Part shown: piece by piece, positions 37,366-49,420 of the stretch
How the letters are laid out: the number at the start of each line of letters is the position of its first letter
How positions within the stretch are numbered: the stretch's first letter is position 1
Assembly: GCF_002078875.1 (NCBI RefSeq)
Contig: NC_034411.1
Span: 34,056,260-34,120,259 of the forward strand
Reading direction: 5' to 3'
From: Numida meleagris
Lineage: Eukaryota; Chordata; Aves; Galliformes; Numididae
DNA length: 64,000 nucleotides
The notes under the pieces: generated by a model
Told to the model about the DNA's origin: nothing
What the model saw: the letters and a program-made list of their open reading frames with translations, nothing else
Database searches by the model: none
Program-made: the position numbers and the translations under genes

Positions 37366-40300
37366 CCCACCATCTGGCCTTATGTGTTTAGGTTCCAGTA
37401 ACTTTAAGACTCAATCACTGGAAGTCCCATCCTTGATCTAATGGAATCACAAACAAGATCTGAATGCACCCTTTGCTGCTCAGAATCAAACAGGGAACTG
37501 AACTTGAACTTCTACCATTATCATTTTTTTTTTGTCATTCTGTCTTAGTGAGAAGATCTCCCTCTGGATCTCCTCTGTAACTTCTCTGTGTTCTGAGAGA
37601 TGTTATATTTCAATTGCATTCAACATCATGCAAAGATTGTTCAGTGTAAGGTGTACACTGAAATAATTGTTAATACTAGTGGGAGTATTCATACTGTTTT
37701 GCTATAGGTTAGGATGAATTAATTAGTGCTGCTGCTATTATAGTTTTAATAGTTAATTTCACACTATAATCTTATGCTATAAAAAGCTTTCACTAATCAC
37801 TTTCACATGTGCTTCTGGAATATACTGTTATGCAGAAGAAAAGTAAATGAAATTAGTTTGGTTTGGGATTTTTACTTTTAGCCTTAAAATTAATTAGGAT
37901 GCATTTTCTAGCTGAAGTGGAACTGGAATCTTATAGGTCACTTGTGACTTTGTGTGTTACCCAGAAGATTGTATGTGAACTTTGAACCCCCAAAATTTCA
38001 TAACTGTCATGAATCTTACGCCAGAACACTCTGAAATCACTGAAAATATTATTGGCATGTTAGTTATGAGCTAGGGTATTCAGCATCTTACAGAACTGCT
38101 AGCACACTTTGGGATGAAAACTGCTCTTAAGAATATCTCCTGTGAAAACGCACTTGCTCTCTGTTGCTTCTACGTGGCTGTGGCAAACGCTTGTTATTCT
38201 TGTAAACTGAGAGGAATCTGTAGTTAGAATGTAGAATGATACATAGGAAAACAAACTGTCTTTGCTTGTGGAATACCACTGGATTTTTCCTAAGTATAGG
38301 GATAATTTTATTTTTATTTGTGCTTGGAAATGCAGAAGGCAGCTCTGATCTTCTCGGGGCATCTGTCCTTGTTTAAGTGTTTGAATGAGGACTGTTACGT
38401 GTATGTACTGCTGTGAAGGAAGCTATTACTGGTGGTTTCCTTTGAGAAGGAAAGGCAGTGCAGAAAAATGTGCTAATTTACACCTTCTTTGAGTTTGAAA
38501 CATTGCTCAGATCAACTCAAAAATAAAATGCATAAGAGTTAGTTGTGACTCAGACTGAATACTTGGAAATTAAATTTGAAGGCTTTTGTGCAAGAGTATG
38601 AAGGATGGAACTACAACATCTAAAAAGAGTTGAGCTAGATTCTAACTATGTACAACCATCATGTGGTCTAAGAGACCTGTTAAACAGAATATGGTTATGC
38701 ATTTCTTTGCAGTAATGGACTCTACCTGTGGAAAAAAAAAATCAGGATTATTTCTAGTAGTTGGCAAGATAAAAGAAGATACTAGCTTTTTTGTATTATA
38801 ATGAGAGGCAAATTCTTTGCCTGGTGTCTCATGTTTCAAGCTTCAACACTTTTTACCAACAGCTTAGGGCTTTTAGTAAATGTTTTGGTTGTTTTTTTTT
38901 TTTTTAGCTGAAAGACACCACCATCACAGAGTGAAAAGAGGGCCATTGCAGTACTTGAAACCTCATGAACAGCTTTAGTATTGTTGTTCTTACTGAAGAA
39001 AGCTCTTTCACATTCCGAGTCTGAATTCAGCCAGGTAATACCACTCCTACAGGAATGCTTCATGTAGGAATTGTGGCTGTAGGAAAGCATTGTTGCAAGC
39101 CAAACAGATCTGTAGTCAAGATTATCTACTGTGGGGCTAGAAGGAATTGGAAAGGGCAAAAGAAGCAATCGAAAGGTTATCTGAGCAAGGTTATAAATGA
39201 GATGTATATAGTTTAAAATAAATAATAAGAAGAAATTTTGCTACAGCGTTCTTCTCTTCTTGCAGTGTTACTGGATTACCAGAAAATGGGGAATGGAAGT
39301 GGGGAGGCACTGTCCCGTGCTGACAGTGAGAGCTGCGGCTGGGCAGTAAACAGACTTTGTATCTTATCACAATGCAAAATTTGTTTTAAAAAAAGGAGTA
39401 AAATTTTCCACTTTAAACAAGTTTGATGTTCTGCATACGAACATCTTCCCTGTCTTGGTAACTATACCAGAGTAAGAGAGATTCTGTAGCATTCTGAGGT
39501 GCTGCAGAATATTTTAGATTGCATGTTACAGAGTAAATTTAGTTAAAACGGAATCTCTTGTTTCTGTGTTCCTATAAAAGTAGCATTATTACATCTATGA
39601 TAATTTACTTTGGTTAAAATGATGGAAGAAAAATCATTGATAAGTGAAGACACCACCTCTGGCTCACCGTGTACTTGAGAAGCAAGGTAGTAAAGCTCTG
39701 AAGAGCAGCAGGCAAGTTTCACCCAAAGTAGCAGCTGTCTTTTTCATGTATGCTGCCCTTGATGCCTGCTGATGGTCACTTTTGGAGACAGGCTAGTGAG
39801 TTCAATGATCTTTGGGTCTCCACTGATAGAGACATGAGTTGTTTAGAAAATCTCTCAGGCTGCTGAGCATCTCCTTTTGGGTGCAGAGGTAGTTATGCTG
39901 TCTAACCACAATTCAGGGTAATGGTGCAGGTGCCTGAAAAGTCACCAGGTGTGGGCCTGATCCTGGCCATTCTCTGTGGCAACTCTGAACAACCTTGAAG
40001 AGTGTTCAGCAGCTGTGTTTCACCTGGCCTTCAAGATGGGAAGGAATTGCAGAGCTGTTGTGGTAAAGCTGTGCTGATGGATGGCAACTCACTTGTGTGT
40101 CTGAGCTCTGGTGTGAACAAAAGAGACAGAAAAGGGGAAAGACAGGGAGGATAATAAGATGAATAGAGGTTTTTCTTTGGTGATTTTTCATTTAATTATT
40201 CATTTTGGTCCATATGTATGGGATTCAAAATACTGGGAGCTACAGAAATGTTATGGACTAGCAGGTCTGCACTGATGGTTGTTATCCTGGACTTTTAGGC

Positions 40301-40844
40301 ATTTTCCCTCCTCAGAGGTACCATCTGTCTGGTGTGATCTGTACTTCATTAGTCTTCTGTAAGCTGGGTGGGGTGATGGGAGCTCTTTGATCCTGTGTTT
40401 CTAATGCTAAGTTGCTGTGATATAGTCAGTTGGACTTAAGAAGTTGAGAGGTTGAAAGGTAAGGCATCAGGGAAGAAGATAATATCAGTTTGTTGTGTCT
40501 TAAACTGGCATGGCAACTGATCTGCAATTTTGAAACAAATATGGCCTTTGGCTTAGGAAATTCCTAAGGTGCAGGTTGGTGAGTGTTAGGATGATGCATT
40601 AGTGGAAGAATCCCTCTATGTCTATGCTGTAATTGTGCCTTTCTGCAAAGAATCTGACCTGAGTTGGTCAGAAATGTGATTCTGTGCTGCTTATGGACCT
40701 TTGGTTCCATCTGAAATAGTCATCCTAAAATGGTGATTTGCTAATCTGTGACATAATCAAAATAGAAGCCAAATGGTTCTACCTTCTTCAAAAATTCCTA
40801 ATGTATTTTAAAAACCTACTAGCAAAGGAGAAGAATGATTCCCT

Positions 40845-40855
40845 CCCCCCCCCCC
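40845..40855. repeat. Poly-C tract (11 nt)
   Basis: A second C run in the same intron, preceded by ccct. Length is uncertain for the usual homopolymer reasons. Confidence 0.85.
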
Positions 40856-41043
40856 TTTATTAGTGAACAAAGCAATGAGATCTGACTTTAAATGGTTAAT
40901 TTGATCCTCTGATTCTGGATCCAGAACCTTCCTTGCTTACAAGACACTAGCTTAATCTGGTCGTTTTAACTATATTGGCACACCTAGATTGGGCTACTTG
41001 CTTTTCTTTCTTTTTTGCAGCTCTTGCTGTAGAAAGAGAAATA

Positions 41044-41205
41044 GGTTACTCCAATAGTAATGCCTCCTATTTATTTCCATGGAAACTAAAACAAAGAGCA
41101 CGATAACATTACTTGATAGAGCAAGTTCTCACTACAGAAAACTGTTTTTCAGTTTAGTCACCACTGTTAGCTATGTATTTTCTCCAGTGATGAACAAAAG
41201 GCTTA
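41044..41205 (-). mobile_element. Mariner-like (Galluhop-type) transposon end fragment
   Basis: The start, 'aatagtaatgcctcctattt', matches the reverse complement of the terminal repeat at the 3' end of the element at 62972-63527. The match continues internally: 'tcaccactgttagctatgta' here corresponds to the reverse complement of the sequence around 63380-63410, and 'ccagtgatgaacaa' to that around 63366-63379. It is therefore one end of a second copy in the opposite orientation, with the rest lost. The name Galluhop is a recollection of the chicken mariner family. Confidence 0.75.
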
Positions 41206-41960
41206 TGTTAAGAGTCAAACCAGATACGCATAAATGATAATTTAAAATAAAAGTAAAGTTCCTGGTGTTACATTTCAGTACTGTGCTGGAAAAAGTTGAT
41301 CAGCACTCAAATGTTTAACTTGTGTCACTGGCCATAGGGGGAGAAGTAACTTAAGGTGAGAACTATGAAATACTAGTTGTGTCGGAATTTGTGTTGATGG
41401 GGGTAAGAATTAAAACTCCTTGACAGGTGGATTTAAATTTTCTGCATTTCACGTAGTTGAAAGGTCACATGCAGGATAAATATTTACTGAAGGAATGAAT
41501 TTACAGCGACCACTATAAATCTTCATTGTCATAATGTTCAGTGGACTCTGATGTGCTATCTACATCCATATGAAAAATCTTTAATAGATACACATTTTGA
41601 TAGCTCCACTGATTTCAGTGCTTTGCTGTAATAGTTTGCGCTAGGTACTTCTGCTGTGTATTTTTTTTTTCCAGAAACTGGGTATAATGGTTCCTAGCAA
41701 AGGGGCAGTTGGTTAATAATGTGGATTTTATGACCAGTGGGTGGAAATGATCCGCATTTCATTTTTATGAGAAAGTGAATGAATTAAATTCCTTTAGTTT
41801 TGTTGTTTCTCAGGAGTCTATTGCATGCCTGCTGCAGTGAGGTTGTCTGTGGCTGAGAATACTCAACTGTTGTCTAAAATACAAGTGGATATTGTCGTAT
41901 TTATGAACAAGGGAATTACAAAAGTATACGTATGTTTTTAAATGATGTGATTTCCCTATG

Positions 41961-42025
41961 GCAGGGAGGTTGGAACTAGATGACCTTAAATGTCCCTTCC
42001 AACCCAAACCGTTCTATGATTCTAC
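41961..42025 (+). mobile_element. CR1 3' terminal fragment
   Basis: Contains 'ggttggaactagatgacc', then 'tgtcccttccaacccaaac', then 'gttctatgattct', the CR1 3' end. It is truncated to about 65 bases. Confidence 0.9.
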
Positions 42026-45000
42026 TTCTGTGGTGAGAGGGAGAGACAGAAGCTGATATATTTTCATTTATTCTTATTTTTTAAAATGTTTCAATTTCCT
42101 TCATTTCCTGTAAATAAAAAGTTGAAGAAAGGAAAAAAGAATTTTGAGACGAGTACATAGAAAACAATGTCTTCTGTTTTAAAAGCTACTAGGGAAGAGA
42201 ATATTTCCTCCCCTCCAGCAAACAGATCACTGCCTTGCTGTATCTCATTGCAGCTAAGTGTTTTCATAACTTTTGGAGGACCTTCCATGCTACTGTCTTT
42301 ATTGGAGTTTGACAATGTTTTTCTTACTGGATAACGAGGACAGGGAGGTCAGAAGCTGTATGTTACTCACCCTGAAACTAAACTTTTAATTGCTTCTTGG
42401 GAAGGAACGTTTACTCTGATAATTCTTTACTGATTTTTATTTTTCTAATCAGGTACATAAAACTTCTGGTCTTTCCAAAACCTCAAGTCAGCAGAAATTC
42501 AGTTTTTGTTATCTGTGCTCCTGGAGCCATAAAGACTAAGGAGGATAAGGGAAATAATAGTTTTATTTCTGTGTTTTAACATGTATTCTGTCTTTTTAGG
42601 TCAGTTTCTTTTATTCGTCCTTTGAAATGCATGGTACTAATGTCTTTTCTTTTTAAAGAGAATTTCATATTTATGGTGGATTACCACAGGAGACAGTTTA
42701 GACTGAGCATTAAGAGTCTTTTCTAAGAAGCTGACATGACGATAGAATGATGGCTTAATTTACAGTCTTCAATTTATCTTGAAGAGGACTGCAGAGTTAA
42801 ATAAATTCAGACTTTTTTTACAGCTAATCTGAGGTACCCTAATATTCAGTATGCATTCCAAATTCCCTTGAAAAACTTTGAACTGCCTTCTCTTTTTTTG
42901 TCTAAGGCAGACAAGTAACTAAACTTTCTAAGTTTCAATAGACAATACGAGCAATGCAGACTGTGATATGATGGATTTGTCGTGAGCAGACTTTTGATGA
43001 GCTTGCTGTCAGAAGTGTTCTAGGGAAGATGAAAGCACTCTTGCTGGTCTCTCATGGAGCAGCAGAAGTGTTCATGAAAAGCGAAGGCTCTGTGTTAGCA
43101 CATCGTGTGTGCACGCACTCAGATTTTTTTTTTCTCATCCCAGTATCTCCACTTAGGTGGAAAGCACAGAAATGGTGGTGTCTTAGAGTGGAGAACTGTT
43201 TTAGGGTGGGCAGTGCTGTTTTATGGCGCATATGGTTGTGTGTAGAGTTGTGATTGGTGTAGAGTACAACAGAAGTCCCCTTCACCAATAATTCAGAAGT
43301 GAAATTGTGCTGATGGGGAGTATGTGTATGAGTAAACAATAGTATCTTCAACCTCATCGTCTCTAAAACGTAACAGACAACAGGAATGAAGAGAATAGTA
43401 TCCCTGATGGGCTGTCACATTCCTTCCTGATGGAGTTCCTGCAGTAGAGGTAGTTCTTTCCCAGGATATTCCTCCAGTCTGATACCTGGAGGTTGTACTG
43501 TCTTAACCTATCTGTGAAGAGACTAGTAAATATTTTCTGGTTATAGTTTTTACTGATGAGTACTATAATTACTTCTTATATATTTCCTTTGGCTATGTGT
43601 GTAATGAGCTGTGCAGTTCTGCATGAACAAATGTTTTAGGGAGCTGACTTCTCAGAGTTGCTGAGTCCGTGCTAAGTGTGTATTTTGCTTAGCTGCTGCA
43701 TATATGCTTTTTTTCCTTCTCTTGAGACGTGGTACAAGAAGCATCTAAACATCTGTGTCATCAGAGGCAATGTGAATAATACTGAATATGGTACAATATA
43801 GGCTGTTGAGGGTGAAGTGCAGCATTCCAGTACCTCTGTCATTTCTATTTAGGAGTGTTTAATTCACTCTTAGTTTATGTCCAGATAAGTTCGTCAGACT
43901 TGTTTTGCTATTGTAGCTTCTCAGTGAAAACTTAGTTCTTCAAGGCTGCAGAGCGAATCATTTTCTCCTGTGTGCATGTGAATGCGGATTCCTCATCCTT
44001 GTGATTTAAGGCCAAGTAAATCCAACTTTGCTTGCTGTTCTCCTATTTCTTTCTGAATTTGAGTAGGAGTATGTACACTACTAGGTCCTTCCTCTCTCTA
44101 TAGCCTGAGTCTCTTGGAGGGAAATTACAGTACACGTGGAAGGAAAAAAGTGGTGGGACCTCTTTAGCTTCTTTCCATATATTTTTTTATTTTTGCTGCC
44201 AAGTAAGTTAGCAAGAATTACAGAATTACAGTATAGTTTGTACAGTTAGGTTTAGAGAATTTTAATTAATTGCCCATTTTAAGAATGAAATAATCTAATT
44301 TATACATTTTAAAGGATTTCTGTGGATTTATTGAGTCATAGGAATACAATGAATGATCTTGTTCTAGTAATTGCTTCAAAAATGGCTTTAAAATTGTAAT
44401 AATATTAAATGATTTCTATCTAGGCCTTCAGATAAGACAAGCTGCTCTTTGCTTGTATAACAAGATAAAAATGTTGCCTAAAATGTTTTATTTGGAATGA
44501 AGTCAAGCGTTCACTCACAGTAAATGAAAACAGTTAAGACTTTCCAAAATGTTTAAGTTTTTTCCAGTTATTTTGATAGGTGTGCATTTGCACAACCCCA
44601 TGATTGCCTATTACAGTAGGAAGTCAAAAAGCTGCTAATAAAAGGACATTGAATAAATACATAAAAGCTTATTTTAAGCCTCAATTCTAGCTGCGTAGGA
44701 AAAAAAAATCACACAATTTCTTGGTAGACTTGAGACTGTCAGAGAGGTTCAAAAAAAATACAGTATCCTCATTTCTTGTGGCTGACTGATTAAATATGTG
44801 CTGAGGTCATATTTGGAGATAAGTCGTCTTCTGATGTTCTTCCCAAAAATCAAATTGTCTGGGAAAATTGTGTTATCATAAATTCATGTCTTTACAGTCA
44901 TATTATGCAGGCAATTTAATAAAGTAGTTTGACCTGATAGAAATGGAAATATTTTTAGAAACAAGAAGGGAGCCTCACTGAGGAATGTATGTTTGAGATT

Positions 45001-48000
45001 ATTCCTTTCTAAAACCTAAAAGGTAAAAATTCTAGATGCGTACGCATATAGCTTAAATACACTGCATCTTGATGTCATATCCTTAGGAAAACCTTGATAG
45101 GCTTGTGTGATTCCAGTTTCCATACTAATCCCAGAGTTTTCCATGGCCTCCTGCATAAGGGCAAAAAAAGAGAAGTTGACAGGCTCTGCCTTCCGCTAAT
45201 AAATGATTTTGGGAAGCAATGATATCTCATGGAAGATATCAGACAGCTGATTGTTTACTCTTTTTATTTAAAAAGAAGAGTAATGTTAGCTGAAGTATTT
45301 CTTGGGTGTTTGCAAGTAACCAAATGGTAAGCTGTTTAGAGCTTTAAGCAGTAAATGCCACCTGAAAATCAATATATAGCTAGAGGCTACTCTGCAGAGA
45401 AGTTCTATTCTGTTGCCAACAAATAGCAAAATAAAACAAACATCTGCAATATCCCGAACTTCAGCTTTTAGCTGGCCTCGTGGTTTGGCTGGGTTATATT
45501 ACACTAATCTGTTCCTGATGTGAGTCTCAGGTAAACATAGCAGTGAACATAACAATCTTTTCTTACAGATTTCTTTATGGGAATAGGAGGGACGAAATAA
45601 TTGCTTACAACTTCTCTGGCTATTCATTTGAGCAGGAGTGTGTCAAGAATTAACGAAGTCCTTAGTTGTGATCATGAATGAGAAGAAAGAGCCTGGTTCT
45701 TCTCCAGAACAGTCACATGCACATAAAAACTTATGCTTCTTCTGGACTTTATTATTCACTTATGAGTTGTAAAAGGTGAATCTTGTATGTATTTCAGGTA
45801 GGAGAAATCTTGGTCTGTCCTTACAACAGCTCAGTGGTAAGAATAGTGTCCTCAGTGCTGCTTTCTCCTGGTGGCTGCTGTTTCATTTGCCTTGGCAGAA
45901 TCTGTGGCAGTTTCAGAGCAAAGCTTCATCCTTGGATTACTTTTCATTTGTGCTTTACGAGAAACTGTATATGGGCTGGCAAAGAAAAGTAATGAAAAAA
46001 AATTTCTGTTACTCTCTTGATTGATTTCCACAATTTTCTGGTATTATCTCAGTTTTGCCTCAACAGCCAGCTTCATCTTGGTCAGGAGATCCACCTAAAG
46101 AGGTAGCTCTCACTTGTGCTCCAAACCTGAAGAAATGATTGTAGCCCTCTGCTCTTCTGCACGATAGCCTGACAGTACAAGGGGTTGTGTGATATCAGCA
46201 TAGAAACTTTGCACCATGCTGGTGAGAACGAAAAGGTGCAATTTTCTGTAGCCATCTAATGGGAATTTCCAAGAGCAAGTATGTTCAGCTCATGCTGGGA
46301 ACTGTATATGTCAACAATTTATTCTTTATGGTTGCCACTATTTAATCCTTCTTTTAAAGTGTTGCTGTATTGTATGAATGCAGATCAATGCAATTTGCCC
46401 TTCTGAATAAGTGATTGTAAATACTCAGCTACTGATATGCTGTCTTAAATTCATCGCATCCCTAGAAGACATAACAGTTTTGTGAGTATTATGAATGTGT
46501 ATGCACATTTTATGGTGATGTGTTATGTAGTTCTGTTCTTGTTTCTTAAGCAGAACCTCTCCCCTGTCAAATTTGTTTTCCTACTTTCTGGCAAATAATG
46601 TTCTAATAAATTACACTTAGGTTTTCAAGAACAGTGAATGCTTAAAATGTGGTCAGAAATCATATAACATCTAAAACAAGAGGGAGTATAAAGAGGTTTA
46701 AAATGCCAGCTTGTACTTGCTTAAGGATTTGAGCAAGTATTTCAAGTGTTGAGTTATTACGAGGTTCTGCTGTGCTGCTCACAAGCTTACTGATGTTTTT
46801 TTATGCCCTACTTGATTATAGATTATAAAGGTGAAGCCTGAAAGTGGAAAATACTGAATTAGTCTTCCTCCTGAGTGGTACTGTTCCTCTAGGGCAAGCA
46901 TGCAATACAGAGTAGAGCACTGGTAGACATGGGGTATAGTCCAAGGTATGTCAGACATGTTATTAAGTACATTTCTGGCTGTTTTTTTTTACTATGCATT
47001 ACTAGTTTCAATGCCCCAATTTGTAGCAAGTGATAAACAGTTTGCTATTTATAGTCACATAAAATGAACTTGTGAACTTCTAGGATGAAATAGGGAGGTA
47101 TCTTATTTAACATATATCTAAATTATAAATTGTGGCTGTTGGAAATATAATCCTGATGGTTATGGTATTATGACTTGCCTAAAGCATGGCATCTCAGCCT
47201 AGTTGATCTTGCTACAGAGGAATGCTAACATTTAGTAATTTTTGTTTTTAATTTGACTTACTTTCTATGTAACAGTTCTTGTTCTAAAGTATATGAGATA
47301 ATGTCATAACCTTATTTGGACCCTTTATCATCTGTAAAGGTACTGCCTGTAAAGGAGGCAGAGTTTTTTGTCCAAATGATAAATGTATGCATAGCATGTA
47401 TACCTCCATCACCAAACACACTCAAACCATGGAAATGGCAAAATGAAATCATTAGTGTGGACACAGTGATTAAATGATGTTTCTTAGCTTTTCTAGAAAT
47501 GATACTTTCAGAAACTTTTATGATATAGACAATATTTTTACTAGGAAATCTGAAAATGTTGTGAATGTGACCAAGAAAAATAAACACCCAAAGAAAAGGA
47601 AAACAGAGCCCCCACTCCTGAACTAATATTTGGATTTCTCACTAAACACTGCATGACTGAATTTCAACTTCATTCCTTCAATCTTCTGTGTGTGTGTTTA
47701 CAAAGGAAGGCAATATTTAGTCACAGATCACATATTGCATGGGAAATTCTTTGTGATGAATTTATTCATAATAGAAATGCAGCACTATCTGTTATTACTA
47801 CCATGTGCTACCAGTTAAGGTAGTTTAGTGACATTTAAATGATTTTTTTATGTGATTAAATGTAAATGCTGAGATAAGAAGGCACATAGGAAAAATGTGA
47901 AATAGTACAGAAGCAGTATGTGGAAGGCAAATGTATAAAGCTTGAATGTTTTAAGTTCTCAACAACAGAAGTTGGTTCTCTAACTTTGAGTCCACTGGAT

Positions 48001-48756
48001 ATTTTTAAGTTTAACGATTGTAGAAAGAAAAGGAAATTTGAAAGTAGCCTAGCTGCCACTACAATGCCAAATTTTAATCCCTTTCCAGTTTCTTAAGGGA
48101 TAATAGCCCCTGTTTTCTGGGCAAATGGAGTTGTCTCATGGCGTTCCTAGTCAATACACAAACTGTAGTGTAAACACAACCTTTGGTCCTACATGTCTGA
48201 GAAGTTAAATGGCATGTGCAAGGAGGCAAAGCTCCAATAAACATGCACTGTTTTACTTAAACCTTTTTCAAGAGACGGGAACATACAGATGAAGTTTTTT
48301 GGTTATTTAGTGCAGCCTACTGCATATCCCCCAGGAAATAAAAGGGCTTTGAAATGTGTGCATTTGTTACATAGATGAATAATATCACAATATATATATA
48401 TTTGTTGTTAGGATGGCTGAGCAGCTTCTGGTTTAAAGAAAAAAGTTGAAGTTTTGTGAAACTTGTCATTTTTCAAACTACTCAAAGCTCACACAACTGA
48501 AATAACTTCCTCATCTTTACCACTGTGGGCATGCACCTCTTTCATTGACATTTGATTCCTTAAAGATGGAAAGAGGTAAAATAAAGCTTTTTTTCCCCTT
48601 GCTGCTTCTTTAGGCTTCCTTTTGTATCACACAGTCTTCTAGCATTTTCATTTGATTCCTCATAAGACAGTTGAAAATCAATTGTTGCCAGCTTATTTGT
48701 TAATCTTATTTCTGATTATTTTATCTCAATTTATTTATCTTCTCATTGCTCTAAGT

Positions 48757-49420
48757 TCGTTTGGAAGGGACCTACAGAGACATAGAGTCCACTGCCTGTC
48801 CACTTCAGGACAAAGCAAAAGTTAAAATGTATTATTGAGGGCATTATCCAGATGCCTCTTGAACACTGACAGGCATGGGGCATTGAACACCTTGATCTGA
48901 AGCCTGTTCCAGTGTTTGACCATCCTCATGGTGAAGAAACTTTACTGATGTTCAATCTAAACCTCTGGTGCAGCTTTTGTTCTCATGCATCCTATCATTA
49001 GTGACCGGGGAGAAGAGCCTGGAACCTCCTGCTGTTCTTTGCCTGCTCAGGAAGTTGTAGAGGGCAATGAGGTCACCTCTTGGCCTCCTCTTTTCCAGAC
49101 TGGACAAATGCCGTCAGTTTTCCCTTACAAAACTTGCCTCTTATCAGTTTTGTTGCCCTGCTCCAGATGCTTTCATGGATCTTGACATCCTTTCTATATT
49201 GTGGAGCCCAGAACTGCACAGAGTATTCAAGGTGAGCTGTCACCAATGTGAAATGTAGCAGGAGAATTCTCTCTTGACCAGCTGGCTATGCTGTGTTTAA
49301 TGCACCCCAAAATGCAGTTTGCGCTCTTGGCTGTCACCAGCACACCCAGGTCCCTTTCTGCGAGCGCTGCTTGTCTAGATGCTCCAACTATTCTTAGTGC
49401 TCTTCTTGGTTGTGCTTCAG
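48757..49420 (-). mobile_element. CR1 retrotransposon relic, antisense
   Basis: Read on the + strand, this is a reverse-complemented CR1. It begins 'gtttggaagggacct', continues with 'cttgaacactgacaggcat' and 'cctgttccagtgtttgacc', and ends near 'cacccaggtccctttctgc'. On the minus strand the far end encodes ERDLGVLV and, after a gap, an ILGCIK-S-ASWSRE-like string, which recalls the C-terminal part of the CR1 reverse-transcriptase ORF. It is about 660 bases, longer than the other CR1 pieces here, and too damaged to be active. Similarity may extend to about 49540. Confidence 0.85.

Noticed and set aside
45797..45836. Possible exon bounded by 'tatttcag' and 'agtggtaag'
   Set aside because: It has plausible splice signals, but its translation in any frame does not match the expected next SMYD3 segment. 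Such AG/GT pairs are common by chance.
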